A stretch of 64,000 nt of DNA from Perca fluviatilis (lineage: Eukaryota > Chordata > Actinopteri > Perciformes > Percidae), in contig NC_053120.1 of NCBI RefSeq assembly GCF_010015445.1, forward strand, positions 12,748,597 to 12,812,596. Direction: 5' to 3'. The translations under genes were made by a program, and so were the position numbers. Positions 11,860 through 25,670 of the stretch are shown piece after piece (the first letter of the stretch is position 1; every line of letters begins with the position of its first letter). The notes beneath the pieces were generated by a model that worked only from the letters and a program-made list of their open reading frames with translations, searched no databases and was not told the origin of the DNA.

Positions 11860-14737
11860 TTGCAGAGGCTCATGCACAGCACATCTAGCTGAAATAGGAA
11901 CAGAAACACTGGGAGAAGACCCACAGGCCAGCTCTACAGATATAGGGCTAATGGTGGAGTTTCCAGCTCTACCTTTAGTTACCATCCATGAATGGAAAGA
12001 AAAGAGGAGAGGCCAGCAGTGGGTGAAAGGGTGGCAGCAGCCAGAAAAGAAAGGGACTGAGGAGAAGGGGAAGAGATGGTTATTGATAATCATTTATATA
12101 TTGTAATGTAACATCTGATCTGGTGACTGTCCCCACTGAACACCAGTAGACGAGGACTTAGTTGAAGAGGTGAAGAGAATGAGTGAGAGGAAAATAATGA
12201 GTGATTGAAGGAGCAAACAAGAGAGTGAAAGAGAGAGGGGAGGGTAAGTGGGGAGGCGAGGGGCAAATCTTTTATGAGGCATGGAAAACGGGGTGAAAAG
12301 AAGAGCGAGGTGGAGTTTATGCCTGTGGTGGGTCTGAATAGGGGGCCCCATGTCCTCTGTAATGTCAAATGAATAACTCCTGACCTAACACAGCTCTTTA
12401 ATTGGTATAACCACCAGTTGGATGGAGTGCTACGTTGGTTGTATTGTGTGAATGTGAGAAAATACTCACAATCTATCATCACTGTAAAATGTATAAGAAG
12501 TTTGAGATTCAGTGTTTGTGGATCATGTGTGTAAATACGGGTGTACATTTGTGTTTATACAGTAGTGCACATTCTGAGTTTTGTGTCCATATGGACTGAA
12601 ATATTTATATATTATTTATTAATATATCTTTTAATGTAGAGAGTATTTTAAAAATGTTTTTTGAATGAGTTTAACAGTGGAAGTGACATGATGGTGGTAC
12701 AGTATAGTATGTTGGCCATTTCGTACCTCTAGCTAAACTAACAGCAACCAAGCGCTAACAGTGTTGGCATATTGTTATACATAATGTGTAAGTAAATACC
12801 CACTCACATAGCCAGCAGACAAAGAGCGACATGAGCACCCCATTCAAATCTAATGTTTACTTCAGTTTTAGCGCTCCCCCACCCCCCCCACCAAACCAAA
12901 ATCGGAGTCTCTTCGATTACTAGATGTCACACTTTCTTCAGTTCTTGGGCATTTGGCATTGCACCTGTTGAGTTCGCGAGCTTGTCTGAGCTTCTGCCCA
13001 CTGTAAGGGAGATAAGCATGCTGACCTATGATCCAAAATGATGAGCTGAAAGTTTCTTAAGGCTACAAAAGCCTTAGAGTTGGATTTCCAGTGGGATAAG
13101 TAATAACAGCAATTCTTTAATATTACAAGAGGTCATTTGAATCAGTGTTAATATCAATAATAATTTTGACTGGAGCTTTAAGAACAGCTCTGCTTACTGA
13201 CTGACTGGGTGGCTGGCTTGCGAGGCCCTAGCTCAGGCTTTGGGGCCCTCCCATGTTTGGGAAAAGAAGAGGCCTTGGGCCTGTGAGCTTAGGATAGAGC
13301 GTAGGATACTCCGTGCATGAATGACGGCACAGGAGGGGTGGCAGGGCAGGAGGAGAGGCGATGGCTGAAAGAGGCTGCTCAAGCAGAAAGAGAGGGAGAG
13401 GGGTTAAGTGGAGGCAGGTGTTCCATGACAAACCTTACAACCCCCCACCTCTCCTTCACTCTAGTTACCATCATCCACACTTGTCCGCTGAGAGTACAGC
13501 TAACCAGCCCAAGAACAGACACTTGTTCATTTTCCTCTTTCTCTGTTACCTTCTTTTGTTAGCCTTTATCCGACCACCTTATCCCTCTGATCTAATCTAG
13601 CCCACCAAATTGCGCCCTTTTCCTTTAATCCCAGCTTTCTTTCCACCGTCTCCTCTGTGTGCTTTCCCCATTGCTGCAGGACCACCTGGCTTTGTGGTTT
13701 GAAATCGTATAAAACTCCTGTTGCTTTAAGCAGATGGACAGCTTTCCCACTGCTCCACTCTGCCTGACCCAGCTGGCAAATTAATTTAGATTGGATTGAC
13801 GTAAAAAGTGTGTTCTCTCATCGTGTTCCAGTGGTTGTTAAACCCCAGCTCTGGACTTGAGCAGAATAGTACACAAATCCAGTTTTGATTGCTGGAAAAG
13901 CTGGCAGCGTCTGATTGATGTCATTTTGTAATTTTATAAAATGAAATTAAATCAGTCTGCCATTATACATTTTGCCCTTTTAAATGTAATGTAGTTAGCA
14001 TCGTGACCAGTGGCTTTTATCTTTGGCTTGCCATGTCACTATAACATTTTCATGTTCATCCTGAGTCTTTGCAATGATTAAAATGCCCTTTTGGTTGTTT
14101 TTTTTTCTAAGGCAGGCACACAACATCTCAGACTTTTTGGATTTTGATGTAATTATGTAGAATGATGTGTGCCATTGCTGCTTTTCAGAAGTTAAACTGG
14201 TTGGCTTGGCTTAAATGGCTTAGCATATTCTCCTTATGTCAAGCACAATCTCATGAATCGCTAATTTATGTTGTTAAGTTTTTTTATTGTTCCATTGAGA
14301 AAAATCTTTGAGCTTACAAATTTGTGACATTACTAATTAATGGCTCGATCACTGTAAAAACTGTAGAATTGTTATTGTAAAGTGTCAGATGAGTCAAAGG
14401 GATTCTTAATAGCAGACACTATAGCTTTCATTTGACCCTTCTCCTTTAAGTATGACTCACTGAGCCTTTATTGTGTGAATGATGTGTGTGCACATTTAGG
14501 ATAACTGGAATGCTTGGAAGTTGGTATGACTGACAAGTATCTTCGAGTCAGCCAAAACATAAAGTGTGTGTCTGTCTGTGCGGACAAAGAGGATGATGTT
14601 TTAGTCCTTGAAAAACTGTTGGTTTTAGTCCCACAGGGACTGGTTCTCGTTGCCGTGTCCTTGTGCAACTTCAGACAGCAGTCAGCTTCAGTGAAACATC
14701 TGGAAGAAAGACGTGCGGCTGAATCACTAGTACTTAC
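11859..14737. other. Noncoding stretch with a purine-rich strand section
   Basis: From about 12150 to 12330 the plus strand is heavily purine-rich (GAGAGG, GGGGAGG runs). That explains the long Ser/Leu/Phe-rich frame on the minus strand here. A very AT-rich section lies at 12600-12665. No gene recognised. Confidence 0.5.
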
Positions 14738-14745
14738 CCACACAC

Positions 14746-14800
<55 letters not shown>
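14738..14800 (+). repeat. (CA)n microsatellite with one break
   Basis: CA array with one lost C near 14746; the pure run is 14748-14800. Confidence 0.97.
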
Positions 14801-14802
<2 letters not shown>

Positions 14803-15031
14803 ACACTGGGTAAAGACACTTGTCAAGTCAATGAGCAGCCAGGGTTGTCAGAAGCTCCAGTCCCCTCCAGAAGAGAGCAGCACTGATATAGACACACATA
14901 GACATGGATAAGAGACCGACCCAGAATAGTAACAACCACAACAATTAACTACACTGGTCCTGATTAAAGACTTAGACAAGAATGCAAAGTTTCCCTCTAG
15001 TCTGCAAGCATCATCTACTGCCGGCACATGC

Positions 15032-15067
<36 letters not shown>
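15032..15067 (+). repeat. (TGT)n trinucleotide microsatellite
   Basis: Twelve perfect units. Confidence 0.96.
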
Positions 15068-15205
15068 GGTGTTTAAATCTTCTAATCTTTACCAGAAATA
15101 AATCTGTTATCTTTGCCTCTGTAATGAATCTAAATAGTGAATCTAGTGGTATAAGTGGTATAATATATTATTGAGAGGTAGAGCTTCTGAGATGCAGTGT
15201 ATTTT

Positions 15206-15208
<3 letters not shown>

Positions 15209-15267
<59 letters not shown>

Positions 15268-15316
15268 ACTCACTCACTCACTCACTCACTCACTCACTCA
15301 CTCACTCACTCACTCA

Positions 15317-15350
<34 letters not shown>
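15209..15350 (+). repeat. Compound microsatellite (CT)n-(CACT)n-(CT)n-(CA)n
   Basis: About 28 CT units, then about 13 CACT units to 15319, a short CT run, then about 12 CA units. Each boundary is a one-base change of the previous motif, as expected if each array was seeded by mutation and slippage within its neighbour. Confidence 0.97.
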
Positions 15351-15959
15351 TACACACATGCACACAAGGCAAAAATGTCTACCTACTTAAACTCATATCA
15401 GACAGCGATAGCAAGGGCTCCACTTCACGGCTGCCTCACTACCTTAACTGGTGTGCCTGTGTGATAAAGAGTCAGACCTTATCGATATGTTATCACCCAC
15501 AGGAAGAGAGGCAGCATGCCAGACAGCAGTCGTTAGACAAAAGTGGGAGACTTTGTCAGTATGCATTATGAAATAGTCAACAAGAATTCAGTTATTGTGC
15601 TGCTCTGTTGCACTTTGTAGGGCCTCTGGGGTCCTGAAGGTTATTGCAGCATTAATGTGAGAATGTTTTCCTCATACACCTTTCCTCACTTTAAAAACTA
15701 TTAATTTTGTGGTGTTTTTAGCTGAGAAACGTGTGTTCTTTTTTTCAAGTTGTTGTTTAGCTCTTCATTAAACCTGTCTTACCTAATTAAGAGCTGGGTT
15801 GTCTACAAATGTCCAGGCCCAAGACAAAGTACTAAATCCACCCGAAATCCCTTAGGGTCAAGACCCCTATGTCTGGCCAGATGCCACAGTGTCTTGGACA
15901 GTTTAACCAAAGATGGGCAATATATAAAAATAGTATATATCATAGAGTTTCATAAATTA
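15351..15959. other. Noncoding stretch
   Basis: Unique sequence between arrays; nothing recognised. Confidence 0.5.
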
Positions 15960-16021
15960 AGTCTGTCTGTCTGTCTGTCTGTCTGTCGGTCTGTCGGTCT
16001 GTCGGTCTGTCTGTCTGTCTG
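15960..16021 (+). repeat. (GTCT)n tetranucleotide array with a GTCG sub-pattern
   Basis: Fifteen four-base units. Units 7, 9 and 11 are GTCG, so the middle is three copies of an 8-base unit GTCGGTCT flanked by pure GTCT. This shows that a variant unit was copied by slippage in two-unit steps. Confidence 0.95.
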
Positions 16022-16539
16022 ACCATACATTCAATTCATGCATAAGCAAAAGGCACAGATCACATACTTGCGTGTGTAAATACTTCTGTTTCTGTGCATT
16101 TGTGTAAATTTGACACCGTGTTCTTGGGGTCATTCACTAAGCCTTTATAGTAACATTTCATGAAGCGGGGGAATAGGGAGAGTAAGACAGAAAGGGGAAA
16201 GTGGAGATGGAGTAAAAGAGGGTGCCAAGAGATGGAGAGCTTGCACCTGAGGTGATTGTGATATGGAGTTGGAGGGAGAGAAAGGGAGCAGGAGGTTATT
16301 GGATTGCTCCGGTCAGCTTCAGAAATGACTTTTCCATGACTCCAGGTATGTGATCCTGGCTGAGCCCGGGGATATCCTCTGTTTATGCTCAGGCAAAGAC
16401 CCACAGATTAGGCGGCCTGGTATTCACCTGATTAAAATGACCTTCTTGTGTAAACTAAGCTGGCGGGTTGAGAGCGGTGCACACATACACAGAACCTTTT
16501 GGGACCTGGACGGTGTATGAACAATTCTGTCTGTGTAAT

Positions 16540-16541
<2 letters not shown>
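16022..16541. other. Noncoding stretch, pyrimidine-rich on the minus strand
   Basis: No gene recognised. The 114-codon minus-strand frame across it is Ser/Leu/Pro/His-rich with no domain. A consensus-like donor, CCAG/GTATGT, occurs near 16345, but the possible exon before it is only 29 bases. Confidence 0.45.

Positions 16542-16606
<65 letters not shown>
16542..16606 (+). repeat. (AC)n microsatellite facing the GT array at 16777
   Basis: Uninterrupted. It is complementary to the GT array that begins 171 bases downstream, so a transcript through both could fold into a long duplex. Confidence 0.97.
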
Positions 16607-16610
<4 letters not shown>

Positions 16611-16773
16611 CCATACTGAGAGCAATATGTTCATACTACGGTAAGGCCAAATCACCATGGAGATTAAGAAGTTAAGCCCTATAGAAGAATCAGTGGTACT
16701 AATAAACTATTATCCACTATTGTATTAAACACAAAGGACTGGTGTACCTTTATCTGGAACACCAGTGCATCAG

Positions 16774-16776
<3 letters not shown>

Positions 16777-16820
<44 letters not shown>

Positions 16821-16832
16821 GTGTGTGTGTGG

Positions 16833-16915
<83 letters not shown>
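16777..16915 (+). repeat. (TG)n microsatellite with interruptions
   Basis: Two GT tracts separated by a degenerate section near 16819-16837 (TT and GGTTTT breaks). The second tract, of about 78 bases, is pure. Confidence 0.97.
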
Positions 16916-16916
<1 letters not shown>

Positions 16917-19705
16917 AAACAGTTGTTAAGGCCAGGTGAAAGGATTCAACAGTGATAGGTCAAGGCCCAAGGCCAGTACACTCATTTGTTTGGGATGCCC
17001 CATCAATCACCTGTCTCCTTGTCATCTCTGCTTGTTCTCATGTTGCCTTTTGTCTTTCTTCACCATTCTCCTAACGTTCCCATTTTGCTACAGTATATCT
17101 GCCTCTTTTATCGTGTCTCCCCAGTACGTATCTTTTCTCTCTCTCTTTCCCTGTTGTCCTCCTTATGTCTGTGTTATGTGTGTGAGGTCAAATACCGTAA
17201 ATGCACAGTTTTCAGCCTTGATTAGAATATTAAACTAAAACACGCCATCTCCGTGCTTTTCAGTGCAACATGTGTTTTTCAGTGTTTGTGTGTGAGTATG
17301 TGTGTTTGCATGCAGAACCTAGCTGTATCCTATGGTTAGTATATCATTGCTGACAGCTGTCAGATTGTCATAATGCAGCCTCTTCATTGAGAGCAGCTGG
17401 TTCTTCTGCTGTAAAACTTTGCTAACCTCGCCAGCTGTAAGTATCTACTTGTAGCATGACACAATAATTGCTGTGTATAAATATATAGGCTATATTGACC
17501 TATGGTCTTTGATTTTCAGTAATCTGAAGAAGAAACTACTTTCAAAGACACTGGACTCATTAGGGTTTTTCAGAAATATTTGTTTGCAAGATTGGAACAG
17601 CGTACAGCAGTCTACAATGAGAGTATAAGTCAAGGAAGGCTAACGGTTACAGTAGCTTAATCATGCAAAAAATGTTCTGGAAAATATCACGATATTATGC
17701 ATGTTAAAAACCAGATGTCCCTGATAAACAGTTTTCTTGTCCACAAATCTGTCTCTGACTTACAAAGACCTTAAACATTACACAGTTTGGCTAAATCAGT
17801 TAAGCCTTTTTCCATGGAAAAAAAAGAACAACATTTAACAATTAGACTAACAATGCAAAGATGTCTAGATGTAGGATGGAAATGTGCAGCAATAAAATCT
17901 TTTATTTCACATTGATATCTTCAGTGGTGCTTATTGCAATGGATATTTTTAATGGTAGATCTGAGTGGTTATTTCTGAGGTCAGAGAGGTGGAATACTTT
18001 ATGGATCATAACACGTATTTCATTTGTTTAGTGCTAAAATACTGTAAGTGCTTTTGTATAAACATAACCATCAAATAAATTGTTAGATCTCTAAAAATAG
18101 GTTCTACTTTCCCTGACCTGACGTAATTACAATCACTTTGAGAGAAACACAACTTTTAGCTGATGGTTTTCAAATGCCGATAGTGAGTTGAAAACTTGCA
18201 AAAGAAGGAACACGTAGCCCAAACTTTGATTCCAAGTTCAACACAAACACTTAAATTGGAGTAATAGGATTAGCACATGGCTGCAACAGTATGCGGGCCT
18301 TCCCTGGTGGGGCACACTAGTATGGAGTACAGCTCCCCTCCATTTCTGACTGTGTATCAGTTATCTTACCCTCGTACAAAACCTCACAACAGGTAGTCGC
18401 CGGTGCAAAATTGACTCCAGATCAAAGTCACTGCGAGGGCACCCCCGACCTCGAGTGTGAATTGAGCTGGGCTGCAGCTCTGTAGGCATGACCCTTTCTA
18501 ACTGTTAGTGGACATTTGGCAGTTTGGATGTACCAACCACTGTGACTAACAACAAATCAGTTATTAAAATTTATTATAAAATCGATCAATCCTTTAATTC
18601 TTGTGTTTACAAAAATAAGGGGGGCGGGGAAACCTGTTGGCAGTTTATGGAACAGTTGGTATACTTGGTTGGACGCAGGGCTGCAGAGGACACTGGGAGG
18701 AGTGGGAATGTCAAGACAAAGACTACCAGTGGAGAAGGAATGCTGGTGTCCTGCTGAGCTAATCCTAGCTGGAAGAAAGGAGAAAATGTGGAAAGCGAGA
18801 GAGAGAGGGAGGAGACGATAAGATGGCAAAAGAAGGTCCCAGGGTTTGGGCAGAAATAGAAAGGGTTGCTTGAGAAAAAAATCCTCTTCCCATTCACTAG
18901 TTTCTATCTAACTTTCACCTGCTTTCTCTCTATGGCTTTAGGGTTTTCTCTTTTTCGCTGGTGGTCCAACTGGTGTCTGTTCAGTTATCGAGGCATTTGG
19001 AGTTAATGAGACAGCTGTACCATTTGTGAGACAAAGTTCTTTTAGATCAGCTTTTCTCAGGCTGTATGGCCCAGGGCTCACTTGTCTTTTTAGTCCTGAG
19101 GGGAGTGAGTAATGCCATTTTCACCCTCAAGGGCCATTTATATTGAAACAAACGCCTACTTCAGACTATTTGGTTTATGACTGGATGAAGCATTTCAGAT
19201 TAGATCAGACCTCAGTAGATTAAATCAATAAGGATTCCCTGCACGCATTTAGTAGATTGTGGCGAGAATCTTAAATGATGTTTATGTTTCAGAGGCATCT
19301 GTACCTTGAATATTCTTAGCATATGGGAACGTGAAGATTTTAAGAATTTGTGTGTAGACTGTTTTGCTGCTGTGTTTGTCAGCGTGCATGAGCAGTTATG
19401 TTTTCAATCCAAGCATGAGAACAGACAGAGCGAGTCTGACCCTTTTTGGATTTAAAACAGATCTTCAAAGCCTCTGTGTGAATGTGGGAGAGGGCTGCGG
19501 CATCAGATTGACCCCCAGATAGGAACCAGACCACTTGGAGCTAAGGAAACATGGATTTACCCAGCCTAAAAATGACTTGCAAACACATTCTTAAGGAACT
19601 GACCATTTAGATCTATTGTCTGTTCATATTTTCACTACAATTACAATATTAATTGAGTCACACCATCTTACAGATAACATAATACATTTATCCACCCACT
19701 TTTAG
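16916..19705. other. Noncoding stretch
   Basis: No gene recognised. The section 18280-18500 is GC-richer, with CpG text (GTAGTCGCCGGTGC), and stands out from its surroundings without giving a long frame. Confidence 0.45.
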
Positions 19706-19968
19706 GAGAAGCCAGCATGTTGCCTCACTGGCTAAATCTGAACAATTTCCTGTCCAACTTCCTGCACCAGGCCTCCTGCTTTCGTCCTGTCTGGTCCAAG
19801 CTTGAAGCAATTACAAGCGGCTCGGGGGAAATCACCTCCCTCCGCTATACGCTCTGGCTCATTTTTCACAACACCGGCAAGTCTTTTAAAGTGTTGACAG
19901 AGACATTAAACACGAAAGGCCTCTGTCACTGGCGAGAGGTTTTGGAACGAAGGCGAGTTTGAAATTAG
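19706..19968 (+). other. Exon-like or conserved-noncoding-like island
   Basis: A 263-base block lies between CCACTTTTAG and TTAG/GTGAGA. It is GC-richer than its flanks and open in one frame for 81 codons from the ATG at 19717 (MLPHWLNLNNFLSNF...). That frame meets TGA at 19960-19962, just before the donor, so an internal coding exon in this frame is excluded. I do not recognise the peptide. A conserved noncoding element is as likely as a terminal or untranslated exon. Confidence 0.25.
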
Positions 19969-21311
<1,343 letters not shown>

Positions 21312-21340
21312 AGAGAGTTTCTGTAGTGTGGTGATGTGTG

Positions 21341-21407
21341 TGTTTGTGCTTGGGTACAGGAATCCTTCTCTCGTGTGTTTTAACGTGTTTGTTCACAGCA
21401 GTTGGGT
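21341..21407 (+). repeat. Block shared with 25604-25670, copy 1
   Basis: TGTTTGTGCTTGGGTACAGG...TTCACAGCAGTTGGGT occurs here and again at 25604-25670 in the same orientation, with one base difference (GTTTTAACG here, GTTTTTACG there). Both copies lie just downstream of a GT array. Here 33 bases separate the array from the block. The flanks on the far side are unrelated. Confidence 0.93.
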
Positions 21408-22674
21408 CAGTGTGAATAGAAGACTGTTGATGGATAGCAGGCTGATCAGCTCCTAGGAGACAGATATCCTGTGTACGTGTGTGTGTTGTGTGCTGTGTGT
21501 GTCGGGATGGAGCACAGATCCGAGCCGTGATTTGATAAGGGTGACAGTAGGAAATGTTAGAACAGAGCTTTGATTATTCCACTCGCAGCTGGAATAAGCC
21601 GACTGATCAACCAACCAGCTACAATAAGTTCAATTCCCACATCTGCTGATGTTTATTGTAAGATTTTGCTCTGTATACAGTTGCCTAACTTTTTTTCCCT
21701 TTTACAGAGAAAACAGAAGAGTAGCTGTAACCTTTCAATGTCAGTTTTAATGTGTAGTAACAAAAGATGATAACAATGAATAGAATTTTCATTTTCGCTG
21801 GACCAGCGCACACAATATAGGACTCTTTGGGGTGCCTGGCCCTTTTTAATTACCTTAGTAGTGGTGGCTTATTAACCGGGCCTGACACCCTTACCGACAG
21901 AGTTTTCATGGCAGTTCTTGATACTGCCAGAAAACTGGAAAAAAAGGAGGAAGATGTTAATTCATCAGATAGAGGAATTTGGTGATAAGCGTGCAGTAAA
22001 TTCCAAAATAAACCTGATCGTTTAATGATATTTGATTTTGTGAAAAATTCACAAATCTGTGCGTGTTTGTTACTGAAAGGTATGAAACCTCATTCCTGTA
22101 TAAGGTCCGACTAAAATATCTGACCAGGGTATTTTACTATTTTTACTATCATTATTTAACTCTTTTATTTAGTTATTGTGCAACTGGCTGTGATTAGTCA
22201 AATGTTACACATTATCCAAAGGGTTTTGTACGAAAAAACATAAAATGTTAACAATTATAACCATTACTTAAAGATTAGTGTTCTCACTTCAGATGCTACT
22301 TGTTGAATACTTTTCCTTAGCACTGTGTATGAGTAGAACAATTTCAGTTTGATTGTTTTTACAGGACAGTATAGCTGCCATAGATCATGTTATTAGTCTC
22401 ATTATTTGGGCAATGTGTACAGAAGACATTGGGTCACATTTTGTCAAATCTCAGGTGAAATTTAGGCCCATGACAACCTTATCAACTGAAGAACCATTGA
22501 GGTAGTGTACGTTATCCTTATCATCGTCTCTCATCTCTCTGACATCCAGCGGGTGTTTCGAGGAGCTTGGCTTGTCATATAAAGGCTTCAGTCTTGTGAG
22601 GTTAGTTATTAAAACCAACAGAGAACATTCCTCGTTCACAGGCTTCTCTTTCTCTTTCTATCTCCTCCTCTGCC

Positions 22675-22675
<1 letters not shown>
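21408..22675. other. Noncoding stretch
   Basis: No gene recognised. The block 21830-22010 (TTTTTAATTACC, GGCTTATTAACCGGGCC, TTAATTCATCAG) carries several homeodomain-type TAAT cores and could be regulatory; this is weak. Confidence 0.4.

Positions 22676-22736
<61 letters not shown>
22676..22736 (+). repeat. (AC)n microsatellite
   Basis: About 30 uninterrupted units. Confidence 0.97.
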
Positions 22737-22737
<1 letters not shown>

Positions 22738-23710
22738 CCACCTACCCCTTCTTCTTTCACAGCATAACCTTTCCTGTATTGTGTCTAAATTTCGTTTCTA
22801 CTTCACATCTGCTCAGCCATTCTTACTTTTTGCTCTTTTTTTTTGAAAAGCAATGACACATGTTGATATTTCCATCTGCCAGAAATGGGATTTAGCAGGA
22901 CATGAGTGCCATCATCCAAATACTTGCTCCTATGTAAATCTGTCCTTCCGTTTTCCTCATCTTCCATGTCCCACTGCTGTTTGGATCCCACTGCTCTGTA
23001 GATCTAAACCCAGTGGCCTGACCCAGCCGAGCTCAGCCACATTCCAGGAAGTGAACTGACTTTTAGTAATCTTATTTGATTTTAATTATACAAGAGCCAT
23101 CCTTTTAATTGATTTTTGGGTTATGTAAACACTGAGAACATTATTTCCTGTATGTGTGTAGCTCATTAAAGAGTGCACTCTTTGCCTACTGCTGTGGTGT
23201 GGTGTGGTGTGGTGTGTGCTTCCAAATACAAAATCGAGTAAGTGTTTGTATGTGTTCTTGCATTTATATAAAGTTTATGGGGTTTTGGGGAAAGGACAGT
23301 TGTAACAGTCAGTTTAAGTGTAATTTTGTGATTAATTCATGAACATAAAAGGTTTTTCCAACATGAGATAAGATCTTGGCTCATAAAACATTGTTTTTCC
23401 CCTTGTAGATATACATGTACAGTGCTATGTTTGTTATTAACCAGACTGGTATTTGTTCTAAAGGTCAGCATTAAAGGGCATGTGACAGTAATGTGATTAT
23501 ATATGATAATCATGGGTCAAACAAACCTATGAATTGACTGGCACACTATATGTGCCTAAATCCTCAAAGCCTTCATTTGCTCTGGTGCTGTTTTTTAGAC
23601 CCTCTGTGCTTCCAGCAGTGGCAGCCTTTAGTAGTGGATGCCGGGGCACCTTGATGGATTTGGTATGTTATTGGGGGAGACACGGGGTGTTACACCCCTA
23701 CCCCTGCCGC

Positions 23711-23713
<3 letters not shown>
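22737..23713. other. Noncoding stretch with a short (TGTGG)n array
   Basis: The only structure is four to five units of TGTGG at 23193-23216. No gene recognised. Confidence 0.5.

Positions 23714-23769
<56 letters not shown>
23714..23769 (+). repeat. (TG)n microsatellite
   Basis: About 28 uninterrupted units. Confidence 0.97.
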
Positions 23770-23770
<1 letters not shown>

Positions 23771-25503
23771 ATGAAGATTGAAGGCCTCCATGCTATATGT
23801 CATGCTCAGTGCTGTGAAATGGAGCCTTTGGGTGTCTGTCTAGACAGACCCAGCAGCTTTGAGAGAGTTTGATACATTTAATCTCTTCATATTTTATGTG
23901 CATACTTTTATTTACCTTTTTTACAGTCACCAACAGCGTTTTCTTGTCCCTCCAGTTTTTCCTTCATAAAAGTTTTTCCTCCATGTCTCACACATTATTA
24001 ATCATAGTTTATAAGTCATTAATTAGGAATGCACTAGTAAATTAAAAACCATCAAGCAAATAACTGGAACTCGGTTGAGGTATATAACACAGTGGCCTTT
24101 TAGGAACAGAAGTATCATAAACATGATTGTCTTTAAAGCACTGAAGGACCTTTTTAACCTGCTGAAGATTTTTAAGTTACCCAGACCTCCAAATGCCTTC
24201 TGGTACTGGACTCATTGCTGTACTGAGGGTCAGTTTAAAGTCTTGTAAAGCTGATTGTAGTTTTTCAACAAATTAGCTGCTGGATTTAACCTTCCTAAGA
24301 TCACTTCTCTTAAAAGCAGCCTCAAAAGCACGCTTATTGCGACCAAGTAGGTAACCTGTATCTTTTTTTATTCAAAGCACAGTGCAACACAAAAAAAACA
24401 TGCTATGCCTTGTTACCAGCATGATGAATTACCCTCTGGAGTACCCACAATGCAACATGCCTTGGTGCTAAATCCGATGCCCTATTGGTTGCATTGACAG
24501 TGATTCTGATTAATCATGGTGCTGAGATGTTGACATGGCCGCTGTTTGTATCCTTAGACAGCTTTTTTTCAGTAGTGGAATAAAACAAAATCAAAGCCAG
24601 CCACGAGTGTATTTGGAGGTTGTGGGTTTGGTTAAGAGTGCTGTATGTTTGCAGATGTTTAGTTCTAAGGGTGAACGCCTGTCATGATGTGTGCTGAACT
24701 CAAAGAAGAGGTTAAATCTTTCCTGTAGTGCATTTACTGTATGCTGTTTTCCCAACCCTGAGGAAATAATGACATGTGTGACAATGAAATAATGTCATTT
24801 TTTCTAAAAATACAAATAACATGTGTACCTCGAAGAAAACATCAGTCTATTAAAGTTCTAATAAGCTCTTTTTTTAACAGAAAAGATACATAAACCTCTA
24901 GTGATAGTGTGATTGCTGTAATATCATATGATTTTCTTCAAGGGACACGTGAGAAGCAGTTTCTCTGAGAGTGAATGAAACAAAAAGGACCACCGGTAGT
25001 CTTTTAATAAACACACACACACTCTGTCTGCCTTACCCACTCATATGGGACCATGCAATGGATTTTCTCTTTTGGTACGGATATGCACACACACTTCCAC
25101 TGTGGCATTGATTTAGACAAGCATGCATGCTCTGTAAGGGAGGTGGTGTCCCATGTGTACACACAGACGCATGCATTATGTCTGTTCACAATATACAACA
25201 TCCTATTTTCAAACATACAGTCCCATAGAAACATTTGGTTCAATATATGTCAGTCAGCTGACTGTGATTCATAGCGACTGCTTGGCTCACCCACTGTGTG
25301 TAGACTAAAGTGCCAAGTTCACCCTGTTGCAGCATGACCCTACATGCAGACATGTGACATGTGGTTTACAGTGCTTTTTAGCTGCAAAGCGTTCAACCAT
25401 CACTACATTTCAAAAACGTCAAGCTGTTTTGTTTCAAGGTGGGCCATGATTGTGTAGTCGCATCTCTGCAACTAAACGCAGAAAAAAAACAAGTTAAAGC
25501 AAT

Positions 25504-25505
<2 letters not shown>
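23770..25505. other. Noncoding stretch
   Basis: Nothing recognised; AT-rich unique sequence. Confidence 0.5.

Positions 25506-25596
<91 letters not shown>
25506..25596 (+). repeat. (TG)n microsatellite
   Basis: About 45 units, then two TTTG interruptions leading directly into the block shared with 21341-21407. Confidence 0.97.
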
Positions 25597-25599
<3 letters not shown>

Positions 25600-25603
25600 T
25601 GTG

Positions 25604-25670
25604 TGTTTGTGCTTGGGTACAGGAATCCTTCTCTCGTGTGTTTTTACGTGTTTGTTCACAGCAGTTGGGT
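25604..25670 (+). repeat. Block shared with 21341-21407, copy 2
   Basis: Second copy of the 67-base block described at 21341. Here it directly abuts the decayed end of the GT array. Identity stops at GTTGGGT, after which the two loci diverge completely. Confidence 0.93.

Noticed and set aside
12090..12548. 152-codon minus-strand frame
   Set aside because: It overlies a purine-rich plus strand, so the peptide is Ser/Leu/Phe-rich; no domain and no splice or start context.
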